Shown: one piece after another, positions 11,001-26,000 of the stretch
Layout of the letters: each line of letters starts with the position of its first letter
Numbering within the stretch: position 1 is the first letter of the stretch
Source of the DNA: Helicoverpa zea
Lineage: Eukaryota; Arthropoda; Insecta; Lepidoptera; Noctuidae
Length of the DNA stretch: 64,000 nt
NCBI RefSeq assembly: GCF_022581195.2
Contig: NC_061465.1
Location: forward strand, 11,472,501 to 11,536,500
Direction of reading: 5' to 3'
Position numbers and translations under genes: made by a program
Notes under the pieces: model-generated
What the model saw: only the letters and a program-made list of their open reading frames with translations
Told to the model about the DNA's origin: nothing
The model's database searches: none

Positions 11001-14000
11001 CCTCTGTCACTCGACGTACTTGCGAGCGATAAATGCCTACCGCTCGCTGGGTTACCGGTAGCCCCACGCGGCTCAGGGCTTTCAATAGTCACACGCGCCG
11101 CGCGCGTTCCAATATTATTATTTTTATTTCGTGGCATGTTATGCTGTTGGTTTTTATTAGGTTTTTTAAGCTACCTAACAAACTGATGGATTATTTTGAG
11201 TTGTGTTGGTTTATATGCGACTATTGTAAGATTTAGAAACATTTTCTATTTATGAACTTATCTAGTAATTCTATTTTTTTTTAATAAATTAATATTTATC
11301 TACTTTATGATTTTAACAACAGAGATCATTAGGTACTTATTTTACTTTAGATACCTACTTAGTTATATGAACTGTATTGTGAGTTTTGTAGCTCAAAACA
11401 CATCTCGAGTGTAAGTAGGTATAGTTCTGGTCCAACTTAATGACGACTCGGAACATTACGCGTGTCGCTACGCAGAAACCAATTTTAGGTATGTATCAAC
11501 ACTCGACGGAATTGTACCATATGGGGTATGGCACTTGTGCTCAAAAAATAGTTGGAAACTGCCTTTGATTTTGACGAAAACTTTACTTAAGTATTTACCT
11601 ATGCTTACGTATTAGTTAATATTTAGTAATATGTACCTACACTCCATTTTAGTTGGCAATACAATAGTTAACTAAAGAAAAATATTATTGATATTACTTT
11701 TTATTTAAAAACTCAGTTTTAAAAAATGCTATCTTAAAATAAGCGTAACTTTGTTTTCCTACTTAAATATTAATTAATTGTAAGAAGCAACCCTAAGCAC
11801 GGCCACGGCACGGTTGCGGTCACTGAACTGTGCGCTATCGCATTGGAATAACAATCAAGCGCTCGAGCTTTTAAGGTTCATTTTATAACGCAGCTAGGAA
11901 TTTGTAGGTAGTTGGGGAACTTGTAGGTGCTTATAACAGTAGGTATGGACCTTTTTTTAATGGAGTGATTTATCTGTTACTATTATATAATCTGTGCTTT
12001 TACAAAATACTCGTAGAACATTTGTTGAACCATTAGAAAAAAGTAAGAAAAAGACGTGATACCTAAATATGTAGATGTTAAAATTTGGCCCTCAGGAGAA
12101 AAGTAAGGCATTCGTTCGTTTAAGAAACTTATTGTTATTTGTACAACTTAATGGAGATTTGAAATCCTCTTCCGCTTATATTTTACCCCACAGAATATTA
12201 GCAGAATGATTCTCAAAATATCTGTTGCATGTCATACACCGCGGATTAGAGCGTAAGCTGCTGCGTAAATACAGGTCGGAAATTATGAACCCACGCTATT
12301 TGTAGACCGTTGCAGATCGCAAGAACACCTTAGAACATTGAGCTAACTGGACACGCCGTTGCTTTCTGTTCCTTCTGCTGGTTACAACTGAGACAGTTTC
12401 ATGACTGAGTCGTTTAAGTTAGTCAATATTGGTGCTAGTTTTCAAGGATGTGATTAAAAATTCATTATTGAACTACCGCTACTTAGGCCCAAGTTATCGA
12501 TAGCATTTAAAACATTAGTATTTTTTACTGTTTGAATTATCACGTTTAATTTTCAAAGTAAACAGTTGTTTAAAAAAAAAGTTTATGCTTCGGCGAACTT
12601 GGGCCTTGTTACAGCGTTCACATAGAGATTTGTGCTCATGGCGGTTCCGGTTGGGCAACTGTTCTAACGCGCGAATCTAAACACAACTGTCTATGCTAGT
12701 ACAGTAAAAATCTTCAATTTATAACTGACAGTCGATTGGACTGGGAAATGTACTGACAACTGAATTCTCGTTTGTTGTTGCTATTGAAATGTTTGTCTGT
12801 GTTGAGATAACAGAGATGAGAAGTACAGATGCTGTGAAGTTTTGGTTTGTTTCACTTTGAGGGATTGATGTGACTTTTGTACTTGGATGTTTGCTGTTTT
12901 TTTATTGAAATAAGGAAACCAATCAATATAGGTTTATAAATTACTCCACAGAAACTTTTTTTTATAATTATATCTTAAAAACTATTGGTTTCGAAAGATC
13001 ACTCTCAACTTCTTCGACATAGTGAATTCAGATTATATTTCTATCAAATGTTACTTGCCGCACTATTTCAAAATATCTCAGAACATTTTTAACACTGATT
13101 ACGTATTGAAATATGTAAACAATTTTTTTTCTAGCCTCACTAAAACAAACAAAACCACGGTCAGTAAAATATATTTTAGGATCTAGATAAAGTAAACAAA
13201 TGTGTGTGTTCACTTGCGAGTAAACTAAGAAATACTTTTATAACTTATTTTTAGCGTATCGTAAAATCTTAATTTTGTGTTATAACGATTTCCCGAAGGC
13301 CTACATCTATACTAATATTATAAAGCTGAAGAGTTTGTTTGTTTGTTTGAACGCGCTAATCTCAGGAACTACTGGTCCGATTTGAAAATTTATTTCAGTG
13401 TTAGATAGCCCATTTATCGAGGAAGGCTATAGGCTACTTTTTATCCCGGTACGGGAAGTAGTTCCCACGGGATGCGGGTGAAACCGCTGGCAGAAGCTAG
13501 TCATTAAATAGAGCTTTGTTGAATGAAGAGAACTCTGCAGTAAGTATTGGGTTATATAAATTACTCGGCTACAGCTCGGTTAAAAGCATTCGTTTTCCGA
13601 CTCTCTACTACATATATATGTCACCGTAAGATTACAAACATCGTTAGATTACAATCTATCTCGAGAGATTGTAAACTGTCGCATTATGGTGAACCGTAAC
13701 ATCTGATTGCAATTTAACGCATTATTTTTCGCTATATTATAATCTATCGATGAGAAATTGTCAAATTGTCAACTATCCGAAAGCTCTCCCTGATTGGTCA
13801 GTCTTTTTGTAAGATCGACCAATCACGACCAGCCGTTCTGTTGCCATGGAGTTCCCGTAGAGTTAGGAATGAATTTGTGTTTGAAGACAAACTACCTAGG
13901 TAATTGTTTTGTTTTTTTTTTTTTTTATAAAAGTTTCTTATAATTTTCCAATTTCATTTAAATAAAACTACTTTTACGGATGTTATCGCGGTCGGTTTTA

Positions 14001-17000
14001 AACGTCGGGATTAAATAATATAATATAACCGCGATAAAATCCGTAAAAGTAGTTTTATTTCAATGTCTAATATTCGCGTAAGTGTCAGAAATCAATATGT
14101 TTCCAATTTCAATTTGTGTTTGAAGAATAAATATTTCGTTACAATTTGTTCTCTCCATATGTCAGGAATATGAATTACATACTCGTACTAAATAATAAAT
14201 ACTTGAAGAATTTTTGAAGAGCATTTATTTTATTTAACTGACACCTCTATTTCATTCCTAACTCTACGGGAACTCCATGGGAACAGAACGGATTATTGGT
14301 CGATCTTACAAAAAGACTGACCAATCAGGGAGAGCTTTCGGACAGTTGACAATTTGACAATTTCTCATCGATAGATTATAATATAGCGAAAAATAATGCG
14401 TTAAATTGCAATCAGATGTTACGGTTCACAATAATTCGACACTTTTCAATCTCTCGAGATAGATTATAATCTAACGATGTTTGTAATCTTACGGTGACAT
14501 ATACATACTATATACATACATATGTACCTATTTTAAGAATCTATTACTGATATGATTTGAATACATACTGCAAAAGTTTAAAAAGCAATCATTCAAGGTG
14601 TCACCTTACCTTACAGGCGTTGTACAATCTAAAATGTATTCTAAATCTATACTTATTAAGAACAAAATCCTTTAGCGGTAATTCAAGTTGTCGTGTTGTG
14701 GTCACAACCTAAAATAAACCCTAAACCCATACACATAAGGAACAAAATCCTCACCTTCTTTCTTCTCTTCGATCTGCACCTTCTTCTCGGGGCCGGTTTC
14801 CTCGATGCCCATCTGCTTGACCTTGTCGTTCCGCTCTTTAGCCGCGCCCATAAACGCGCGAGGATCTGATAGGGCCGCCATGAAGTCTGCGCAAAAGAAA
14901 TTGTGTTATTTAATGGGAAACAGGAATAAAGACCACCTTCATGAAGACGAGACCGATTTAAAATTGACACAGAGACCGGTTCACACAGTCGAGGTAGTAG
15001 GAGGTTCGCAAAAACCCGCAAACCCCAACATGCCCTTTCTTTTGCAGCCTTATCTTTCCTACTTTCAAAGGCATCAGATACGTATAGTAGGATAACAGAC
15101 TAACCAAACCCCCTTTTTTACCAACTCAAATCAGGTACCTACCTAATCCCTGCCCCAACAAGGACGGGACTGATGGGACTCTTAACGATAATTTATCTTT
15201 TCATTTCTTCTATAGCCTTTGGGTTCTTAGACACATGAAAATAATCTTGATATCCTGGATGCTGTTGTCGATTTCTCGATACGGGAGGTGTTTACTAGAA
15301 AAGAATCTTCGATATTGTGAAAATATCTCAAATGGGTAAGGTTACCTTCAAATCCATCAGGCACGTAGATCTTCAGCTCGATATTACAGAACAGCATGGG
15401 CAGCGACATGGGGAAGTTGGCCTCAGTCCTCAGCGAGATGTGTCTGTACCCCGCCTGCAGCCCGTCCAGTGGGAGGATGCGTTGGCCCAGCAGTTTGCCG
15501 TTCTCGTCGTATACGCCGAAACGGAGGACTGCTAAGTCTGGGAGGACGACCTGGTGGAAAAGATAAGCTAAGTTAGTTAAACATAGGAACCTATTAGTGT
15601 TTGTATTCTATTGTAACATGTTGAAGTTACGATTTGCGGTTTTACTTCTGAAATGCCTTGATTGACTTGATTTGAAGTAAATTTTGTTTCAGTTGAACCA
15701 TAATTCGAAGTGAGTGCACTGCTGCAAGAAAGCGTGTGTGGGAGTTTTTGTATTTATTCAATTTTAGGTCGAAAATGTTGAGTGTACAGTAATTTTGGTA
15801 AACAAAACACCCGATCATGATATTAAATTACTATGCACTATGCAGCTGCCGAATAAACGCCTCTCGCAACGCAAAAGCAATCGCTTTCGAATACGAACTT
15901 TCTGAAGGCAACACCTCTCCTCATAAAGAACATCATAACAAAATATATTCAACGACTTATCTATAACTACCTTTCTGAACAAGAACGGCTCCTCATTATA
16001 GACAGGGTTGAGCCCGTTGGCAGGCACCATGCGAGTCCTGAACTCCTTGCGGATGGTGTCTGACGGTAGACCGTACATATCCACCTCGACGTATGTGCCG
16101 ATCTTCTTGTCTGATAAGAACTGACCGGCTATGACCTGTGGGCAAGGTATTTGTGGTTTTAGTAGATACATAAATTAATCATTATATCTGTATGTGTAAT
16201 TTGAGTAATTTTAGCTGTGTTAAAAATTCTTCCATAACGCTTTGCAATTGCAAAGATCTAAATATATGGCTACGTTTTGTTGTTGTACACACATAATATT
16301 TCTGACAATTTCTTTCTGTATGGATTACGCAGAAGAATATCAACCTCAAAAACTATATTTTCCAAATTACATTAAAATTGTCAATAGGAGGAGGAGCAAG
16401 CTCCACAATTTTGATATATTTTTTTAATTTTTTGTCAACTGAAAGTTCTTACTCGAGAAAACATGAAAACACTTTCGTTCTATTTAATGCTGTAACATGG
16501 GATCAATATGCCGCTTCAGGAATATTTAGTTTGGCAGATAAAAGCCCCAAAAGCCATTTTATCCTAAGAGCACTGAGGGTGTTTCCGGTCCATTTTGGCC
16601 TAAGGCCAAAATTACAGCTCACCTGTACAGAGCACTGTGCCGCAATAACGCCATCTACCGGCGCATCAGCAAACGGATCGAAGCTCCGGTCAGCTCGCCG
16701 CATGAAGTCCGGCTTCAGCAGGTACCCGCAGTTACCGTTGTATTCAAACTTGCCCTGGTTTAGCTGCATCGGGAGGTCTGACGTTTGGAAGTTTAGCGAC
16801 ACCATTTGGCAGCCGGCGTTCCAGAATACCTGTGGGAATAAAAATAAGAGGTTTTTTTAGGCATTTTTTTAGTAACTGGGCATTGGTACTTTGGTTTGGT
16901 TTTATGCATAGTTTTTGTCTAACAGTGTGAAAAGGATATAGTAACTGGTTGTAGAGTATATGTAGTGATAGTTTATGTCAATGTATGTTGTACCTGTGTA

Positions 17001-20000
17001 AGTTAACATGTAATCAATGCGATTTAATCAATTGTATCATTAGTTAGGCATTCGTGACTATGGTTTCTTTAATAGTTTCTAACGCTCGCCAGTCTTTTGA
17101 TTACACCACAATCGGTTTTTTTCCTTATACTGTATAGCAGTTATTCGTCATACCTGTGGCATGTAATTTGAGGAATCAGCCCGGGTACCCTTGGGATAGA
17201 TCCTGGACATCTGTCGCTTGTTGTAGTTCACGAAGTCGATGGCTTGTGTCTTGAGGTAGTTCATGCCGGTCGTCTCCGCGAATGAAGACATGTTGTGGTA
17301 GATGTTCTTTTCTGGAAGAGAGATGGTTGATTTAAGCATATGTAGTTAATTATACACACTAAAAAACGCGTATGTAAGCTATATATAAATAACTTAAGAA
17401 CCAATAATTCAAGACTAAGAGAAAGTCGTTATAGAAATTGTAATTAATGCTTATAACATCCAACCAAATATGGAGATAATTCCTTAGGTTGAATTTGTTT
17501 CAACAAAACGATTAGACAGATTACCAGGTTAAGAGGTAGATGCTCAGAAGTTATATGCCAGTTTTTCCACACAAGCGGTTTTTTGACCCTCTACGTGGGT
17601 TTGAACGTCATCCCAGTACCGGTAGTTATCAATTCACCGCCCGCAAAAATCGAGTGTTGTTTGCAATGTGGAAGCGCTGTTAATTACATATAGGCGACTT
17701 TATGGTGAAGCTCGTATACTTACTGTCAGCCTCCTCGAAGCCCTGGAACTTGATGGGCTGCGCGTAGTTGACCATGGAGGACAGCCAGGGATGCACGTTG
17801 GTGGTGGAGCCTGTATACGCCACCGGGGGAGGAGCATCGTCACCGGCTGATGCTGCTTCTGCTACTATTTCTTCAGGCTGGAGATACGAAATAAATAGAT
17901 AAGTTTTGGTGTTAGATTAAAAGCAGGATAAGATGAAGGGGGTTTCTAAGAATTTATGTTTGATCAACAAGACTCATTATTGTACTACGGGTGATATGCG
18001 CCGTTCAACTATAACGAAAACCCATCGCCACGTGTAAAATTCTCATTGGTCAAATCGATGATTTGACGGCTCGATACTGTTCACTAAGGATTATGTTCTT
18101 CACTATTAAAATGACTATATAAAACTTGAACTGCCTTGAACAATAAGATAGTAAAAACTAGATGATGATGTTTTGAGAAACTTTTTTCCCCTAGGACGCG
18201 GGTAAAACCGCGGGAAAAAAACTAGTATATAAAAACTACCAACCTTCTTATCCAAAATAGCGACAGCAGACGCATCCTCCTTCTCCTCATCTTCAATAAC
18301 GAACTGGCCCTGACGGAACAGCTCCAACTCCTGCTTCTCAACCTCAGGCTTAAGTCGCTTGTTCTTGATGAGGATCTTCCGCTTCAGGGCTGAGGGCGGA
18401 GGCAGAGGAACTCCTGGTTCCAGCTGGAATTGGCGTGACTTTGCATGTAGGAAAAGTTGGGTTGTGTTTAGTGGGTAGCTGATTTTGAAAAGGGTTTTAT
18501 TGAATTGGTTGATTTTGTCAAAATTCTAGCGGTATGAAGTTTCAGCGAAATGTTGATTTTTAAGACCCCTGCTCGTACTGTATGGCTGCCTACCTTCTTC
18601 TAGAGATATTCATCAGATTCAGACACAGCAACAAAAACTAAGGCAAACGAAGCCGTAAAAAATGGTCGAGGTGCTCTGCCTACCATGTTTTTTTTACATT
18701 TTAACTTTGACCGTATATGATAAATTTTCTCCTTGTAAGTAAGTATAAGAACCAAAAATCACCAACTGTTCTAACTGGTCCTATCACCCACAGCCAAAAG
18801 TTACAATATCCCCCAAAAAACCCTACACCAATAATACTCACAGGGTGTTCCGGCAAGGCTTCTTTCAGCAGCAAATCACCAAGGATCTCATCACAATACT
18901 TCGCCAGTTTATACTGTTGTGCCTTACAGCAATGGTTTTCAAACGACAGGATGACAGGGTAGTCTGAGGTCACGAAGGCCGTGTCTCGTAAGGCGTAGAT
19001 GACGTCTTTGAATAGGATGTCGGTGCACATTGCCATGCCGTGGGTGATGATAGGTTCCTCGTCCTCTCCCTTGCCGTCCCAGCAGTCCAGTTCGACACAT
19101 CTGGAAGGGAGGTAAGGCAATTTTTGAATGCTATTTTGAAATTGTTTGATTTTCTTAAATAGTGGTGATTGAATTTGATGTTATTATTACTTTGCATATA
19201 GTTTTAAATTTAGATTCAGCTTCGGCATAAATCGGATGTAGACATTGTATTGTTGTCATTTTACATGTTATAAGATACCTAAGTACCATATGTGTTTAAA
19301 TCTTTTTACTTAATAAAAAAATAACTACAAGAATTGGCAGAACAACTCAGAATAATTCACTTTGAGAATGGAAAATTATGAACAACTAAATCCTTTTCCT
19401 AAAAAGTGTACGATAGGCAACAAAAACGTTATAAAAATACATCACAACTGATGTTCAAGAAACTCAACAAATAAAGGAAAAATCTATCTGAAAACCAAAG
19501 GACACCTTGACAAAGCGAGAAAAGCAATTATTAATACATCACGAGAGATTAGGAGCAACTGAACAAACTTCGTAACTTGGTAATTAATAAGACGCGATTA
19601 ATTTCGGAGACGCGGACGAATCGCTTCTCAAAACCAGTTTTACTTGAGACCTGAAGAATAGGGGGTAAAAGGGATGAAGATTTAAGAAAAATAATTATCT
19701 GCCTATCCTTTTCCCAACTGTTGGGATCGGCTTCTAGACTAACCGGATGCAGCTAAGTACCAGTGTTTTACAAGGAGCGACTGCCTATCTGACCTCCTCA
19801 ACTCAGTTACCCGGGCAACCCAATACCTCTTGGTGAGATTGGTTGTCAGACTTTTTGACTTCTGACCACCAATAACCCCCAATTAATCGTGCCTTTTAAG
19901 AAATAATGTACAACATATTTCTTAAAATATTCAAGTAGGTATTAGAATATGAAATAGTGAGTAATAATTTTTAATGGTATGCAAATGCAAATTGAATGTT

Positions 20001-23000
20001 TTTATTTTCTTATTTGAATTTCAAAATGTACGACTGTTATTATGATGGGGCTTATTTGAATTTCAGAAAATATAAAGAGTATTGAACTCTTAAATTGAAA
20101 ATGTTTTTGTAGTAACAGCTTGTTGGAAAATTATGTTTATTATATCGTTTTCTTAGAATGAACATATTATATGATAAGTTCTGTTCGTACCTAGATGAAG
20201 AAACAATATTCAGTGTAAGCTTATCCTTTCTCTAAGCGGGCTATGCTTTTATCGAGGCGAACAAGTATTGGCATTTATAAACAAGTCACAGATTTACAAG
20301 TGGTTTACTAGTTTATTTTAGTATATTAAAAAAAATGACTCGTGTATTTGGTTCTTTTTCGATACCTCCCTTTTACCGTAACTCAAAGTTAATTTTCACC
20401 TTATCATTTTAAACATTTTTTACTACATAAAATATCCTCAAAATACCATCTTACAGTGGTCAGACGATTCGCTAATTAAGTTCAGAAGTTGGTCCTCAGA
20501 TCGTGCGAGTGTAAAGCTGTCGCGGATGAGATCTGTCCGAAGTTTGAGTCTTTTGGAAACTTCCAGAACAGTTTAAAGTGTCAACGCCATTTTATTTAAA
20601 CTGAAGATAGATACGAATTTATTCTATTGAGTTACTTTTGTGAGTTTATGATTATGGCATACAGTCAGCTTATATTAATTAATTTTAATTTGTCATTTTG
20701 AAAATAAATAAAGAATCTATACTAATACTATAAAGAGGAACATTTTTTGTTGGATGCATGAACTTTAAAGGCACCAAAACTACTGAACTGATTAAAATAA
20801 TTCTTAAACTGTGGCGAAGCCACACTACCCCCAGTCGATATAGGCTATACATAGCCTATATCGACTGGGGGTAGTGTACGGGAAACGAATTCCCGTACCC
20901 GGATAGAATATATTCTATCCGGGTACGGGAATTCGTTTTCATTAGTGGATTCGGTAAAACTGAGGAAAACAGATAGCCTGATTTGTAAGCTATATTGGCT
21001 GCGGGTGAAACCTAGTTGAAAGAAGCTTACTTCAAGCTCAAAAATATTTAATAGAGCCCAAAAGTTCGTCAGTTAAGAGTCTCACCTGCATCCAGCCAAA
21101 AGAACCTGTCGATACATCTCCACGGAGCTCTTGCCGCCGAACTGCCTTCCCGACAGGTACGTATTATGTGAAGAGTTGATGTAATAGTGGGCTAGAGGCT
21201 GATCCATGTCCATGTAGAAGTCCAGGCGGTCCAGGAATACTGGCGCGTTCTCGTCCGACATCAGGTAGCGGATGAGACCGTCTTTTGTGAGGCACTCTGG
21301 AAGTTTTTGAGGGGTTTGTTAGCTCAAACAAGACTACGAAATCAAAACTTGATATCCAGGTTTGGTCCTATTTTGTCTCCTGCTTCCACATTGAAAGAAC
21401 GGATTCTTTTGGATGGAAGGAATGAAAATATTAAGTCTCCGGTCGAAGACCAAATTTTGTAGCACGGTATTTAAGCGTTTGGCCCTTAACCCAATCACTA
21501 TATCATATTTTACAGAAAATCACTGTTAAATATGTAATTATATAAAATCACTTGTATATAATCGGGTTTTTAATAAGAAGTAGGTTACATTGCATCCAGA
21601 TTGTTTACAAAAAAATCGTCGCAATGTAAACAAATTGCATCGCTCTGCATTTTGGCAAATCTGCAAAACTATTCAAGAACCAATTGTATGTTGAGTGCTT
21701 TTTAACTTTTCACTGTTACCGTAAACTTGCCAAAATGGACCAGCTCAAATCAATTTGCAAAGTATTTACTGTTGAGCTGCCAAAATGTAAATTTTCGCGG
21801 AACATATCGATTTGGACTATGTTATTGGTATATTTAATACCTTAGACTAGCTTTATGTTAACTATTTTAAATCTAAAATCAATTTGTTAATTATGCCTTT
21901 ACAGATAAATAGTTTAATCGTATAATAGATGTGATGGTAGATAAGATCAGAGATAGATATAAAATATATTTGGTAACTCACTACTATATCGATATTAAGA
22001 CTCTGGAAACAGTTCTAGAATTACAATAGGTTTAAAAAAAAATAGTATTTATTTAGGATTCAAGTTAAGGTGCGACCAATAGTTAGCTTTCCATACCAGC
22101 CGAAGTTCAAAATTGTCGTCCTATGAACAAATAGTGCCGGTTTAAAACCCATTATTCAAGAAGAATAATAAAATAATACGTACTATCATTCTTAGCCTCA
22201 TCACACTGCTCGTAAGTGTTGATGATCTCGGCAGCTCGCTTCTCGTCGTACAGCGGGTACAGGATCTCGTTGAGCCGAGGGTCACGCTGCTTCTCGTTCA
22301 GGAAGTTCACGAACTGGTCCAGGTTGATGCGGTCAGATTTGCCTTGGGTGCTGGAGGTGGAAAGATTTGAAGATATTACTCGAAAGAGTAACAAACATAG
22401 TAGATGGGTTTCCTAATTAATCTGGTTGATAGTCTGCCTAGCCCTTTAATCAATCAGATTTTGACTGCATTCAAAACACACGTATATGTCGTTTGGCTGA
22501 ATTGTTGCAAAGTTCAACAGGGCTAGCAGTTTAATTGAATGGCTATCTTAACCAGTTGACTACGACATATCAACTTTGCAATAAATAGTAGGGCTTTTTG
22601 CTTCTAGGTTATCTACTTCTAAAATCTTCAATTTCTCAAAACCGGTGGCAATTCTATCATGTAATTCGGTGATAAAATTCTCCAATCGTAGGTAATCCGT
22701 AAATGGCAGAGGGTTCATCAATAAGTAAGTCGCATAAAACAGGACTGAAGTGCGTTTAAATCTTAACACTAACCGCCAGTCTCTTGCGTATCGTAAAACG
22801 GAGCTTAGGGAATACCATCAAGTGGATGGACTGCCTCTTGGTAAACGATTTTAAGAGATAAGTACTTCTGTATTTCAATTCTTCGATGGGGTTTGCCAGG
22901 TCTACAGATTTTAAATAAAATGATTTGAGGAATTCGGAAATATGCTTCGGCCTTCGGATTTAATCACAGGGATATTGGAAAGACTTGCTTTTGTTAGCTA

Positions 23001-26000
23001 GTAAATAAAAACTTTGAAATTTGAGCAATTTAGTAAACAAATCACTAGATAATAAGTCAAGTGACCGAATTTGCGAGGCCACTTTTCTTCGAAAACTTTT
23101 AAAAAGGTAGATTTCTAAAAATGAAATGTTTTATTATGACGGGCACAGGACCTCAAGTTGCATAATACAAAACACCTGCAATACTTACATAGATCGAAAC
23201 AGTTCTTCAATATCATTCCTAGGGCAGATCTTGTGATACAAGGCGTAGAACTTGTCAAACGTGAACGCCTCCTTCTCCATGGCCTCATTCTTGCCTGAAG
23301 GTAGACCCAACTCTGATAGGCACTGGTACACCAACTTCTCAGTCTTGCCTGACGCGAAAGTACGGGCTACAACCTTGACGGGAACCTTCCCTCGAGGGTC
23401 TGTGAGGAAGCAGAGCCGCATCCAACTGGAAAAAGGTGATTAGTCAAGTTTTGGTATTGTGGTGATAGAAGATAAGTTTGCCGATGTGAAGTTGGTTATT
23501 AGTGACAGCGCAATAATTAAATTAGTGTGAATGGCAAAGTTATGATGAAAACTGTTTTGTTTACTCATAAAGATTGTTTGCCGTTAGAAAATACAGTAGT
23601 GTGGGTTAAGTGTTTTAAAAACTTTAAGTTATTAGTTACTTAGTTAGTATTCTTTACACGGGTACGTACTTTTTTAAAACGACAGTCCCTAAGTAACATA
23701 GACAACTTCACTTCGATAAATATGATTTGCATAAAAGCAGTAAGTATTGAAATATTGAAATAACCACAAATATCATTCTGTACAAAAAAATATACCATCA
23801 ACCATCATGACTGTATTCATTGAATCCGATATCTCAGTTTGAACCAAACGCATTGAATAAAGAGAAATGTACTCCATTCAAGGTTTTCAATGTAAAATGA
23901 TACTGAATAGCATGCCCTATCTACCCCTTCTATTGACTACATGACGTGAACTCTCTGTTAATTTATAATGTCTGTGGAGGTGGAGGTTGACTTTACAATA
24001 TGCGACCTACATGGTTTCTTTTGTTTTAGGTTTGAAATTAGAATTTGCTTCATTTTCATTGCAAAATTAACTGCGGCTTCAGTCATGTACTGGAAGACCT
24101 GTTTTAATGTTGTTAATACAAAATTAGCTATTTATACTGTGGATCAAGACGAAAAATAGAAAGAATTCAATCTAGAACACCAGTTTAAGTGGGTTTTTAA
24201 TCGTTCTCCATAAGAGGTACCTACTGATTCGGAAGAAAGTTAGGAAATATTTTTTTTTAATGTACGCAAAATATGAGAACATACATTTTGAGCTGTCGTT
24301 ATCACGTTCCTTTTAACATGTAAAGGGCGGATTGTATTAATAATTTATCTTTTTAGGGTGTAGGACATACTGAAAGTTTCAAAAGCCGTATAATTTCTGT
24401 CGTTGTAACGTTAATTTTCATTTATTAATTTACATAAAATCTAGCCTTACGCCTGGCCTTAGTATAAATGAGTGATATTTCAAGGAAAGGACGCGAGTCG
24501 TGGTGGCCTAGTGGGTAAAGGACCAACCTCTCAAGTATGAGGGCGCGGGTTCGATCCCAGGTCAGGCAAGTACCAATGCAACTTTTCTAAGTTTGTATGT
24601 ACTTTCTAAGTATATCTTAGACACCACTGACTGTGTTTCGGATGGCACGTTAAACTGTAGGTCCCGGCTGTCATTGAACATCCTTGGCAGTCGTTACGGG
24701 TAGTCAGAAGCCAGTAAGTCTGACACCAGTCTAACCAAGGGGTATCGGGTTGCCCGGGTAACTGGGTTAAGGAGGTCAGATAGGCAGTCGCTTCTTGTAA
24801 AGCACTGGTACTCAGCTGAATCCGGTTAGACTGGAAGCCGACCCCAACATGATTGGGAAAAAGGCTCGGAGGATGATGATTTCAAGGAAAGGACGCGATG
24901 TGAAAACTATGAAATGTAAGACATTAAAAGTGCTGATTTTTCTTCTTCATAAATCTATCATTATTAGTTATCTATCATTATCATTTTTGTATGTCTCTGC
25001 CAGACCTCGGGACTATAGAGTCCCGGATTTTTGGGAGGCGAACGTGGGGCCGAAGCCAACACGCTGAAGCCCTTTTGAGACAACTTTAATGAAATGGCGA
25101 CACAAAACCGACGATTATCCCCGTATACACTATAGAAATGTACCCAAGGACAATCCCCGGTTCTGTGCTAAACTATTGCTAACTATGGAGGAAAACTACT
25201 TGGGCTATTGTGATGGGATGTTAGTGGACTAGGAATGGGAAGACTATGGGAACTATGGCACCTGCCGATAACAATGTTTGCACACGTAAAAATGGCAGGT
25301 GGAGACTCGCCAACTCACTTACTGGGCCCTCGGGAATCAGTCACTGAATAGCAACAAGAGGGCAACAGGTACATGAGCGGCTGAAGGGTGAGGATACCTC
25401 GGCGGACTTTAAACGCAGATCACGCGCTCCCTGTGGGACCAGCATCACCGGCCCACTCGCCACTTACCACGAGGCACCTACCCTCCGAGTGGGCTGCTAA
25501 CCCTGCTCTAGCGACTCCACTCTGACCGGCCGATGAAGGCAAGCCAAGAGGCGGGAGACCTATCCCCCGTCATGCTTCACTCCGGCAGGCTGGAGATGGG
25601 GGACAGTATACTCTCCCTGGAGCACTCGGATATATAGCCCCGCGGGGTCGCTACTCCCCGTCATCCGCCTCAGATGCCCTGCGGGGCTCATTATCATTAT
25701 TAGTACATTATTTATTTATTTTTCACTTAGGTGATTTACTTATTTCTTTACAAGCCTTCCATCAGTGGCTTCAGTGGCTTACATTTCAAACCTTATTTTC
25801 ATTTAAAACTCCTATTCCTATGCCATCTAACCTTAGCATTAATATTCCAAAAACACTCTTTCAAATAACCCCGGCCATCTAAACGCAAGCTTAATCTACC
25901 ACTTAGTAATCATAAATCAGGCGTTTCCATTCCATTTTCTATACGTTTAAATCATAGAGGGCCATTCGATATAATTTATAGACGGTAATGGTATTAACTG

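Larger units (their letters stand above)
14887..18841 (-). other. norpA introns 9 to 15 (short introns in the catalytic cluster)
   Basis: Seven introns of 324-487 bp: 14887-15345, 15551-15970, 16136-16622, 16830-17153, 17312-17723, 17878-18243 and 18424-18841. All have GT-AG ends. The only repeat I recognise is a Helitron-like 3' remnant at about 18185-18225 (GACGCGGGTAAAACCGCGGG, ending CTAG). Otherwise nothing stands out. Confidence 0.65.
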
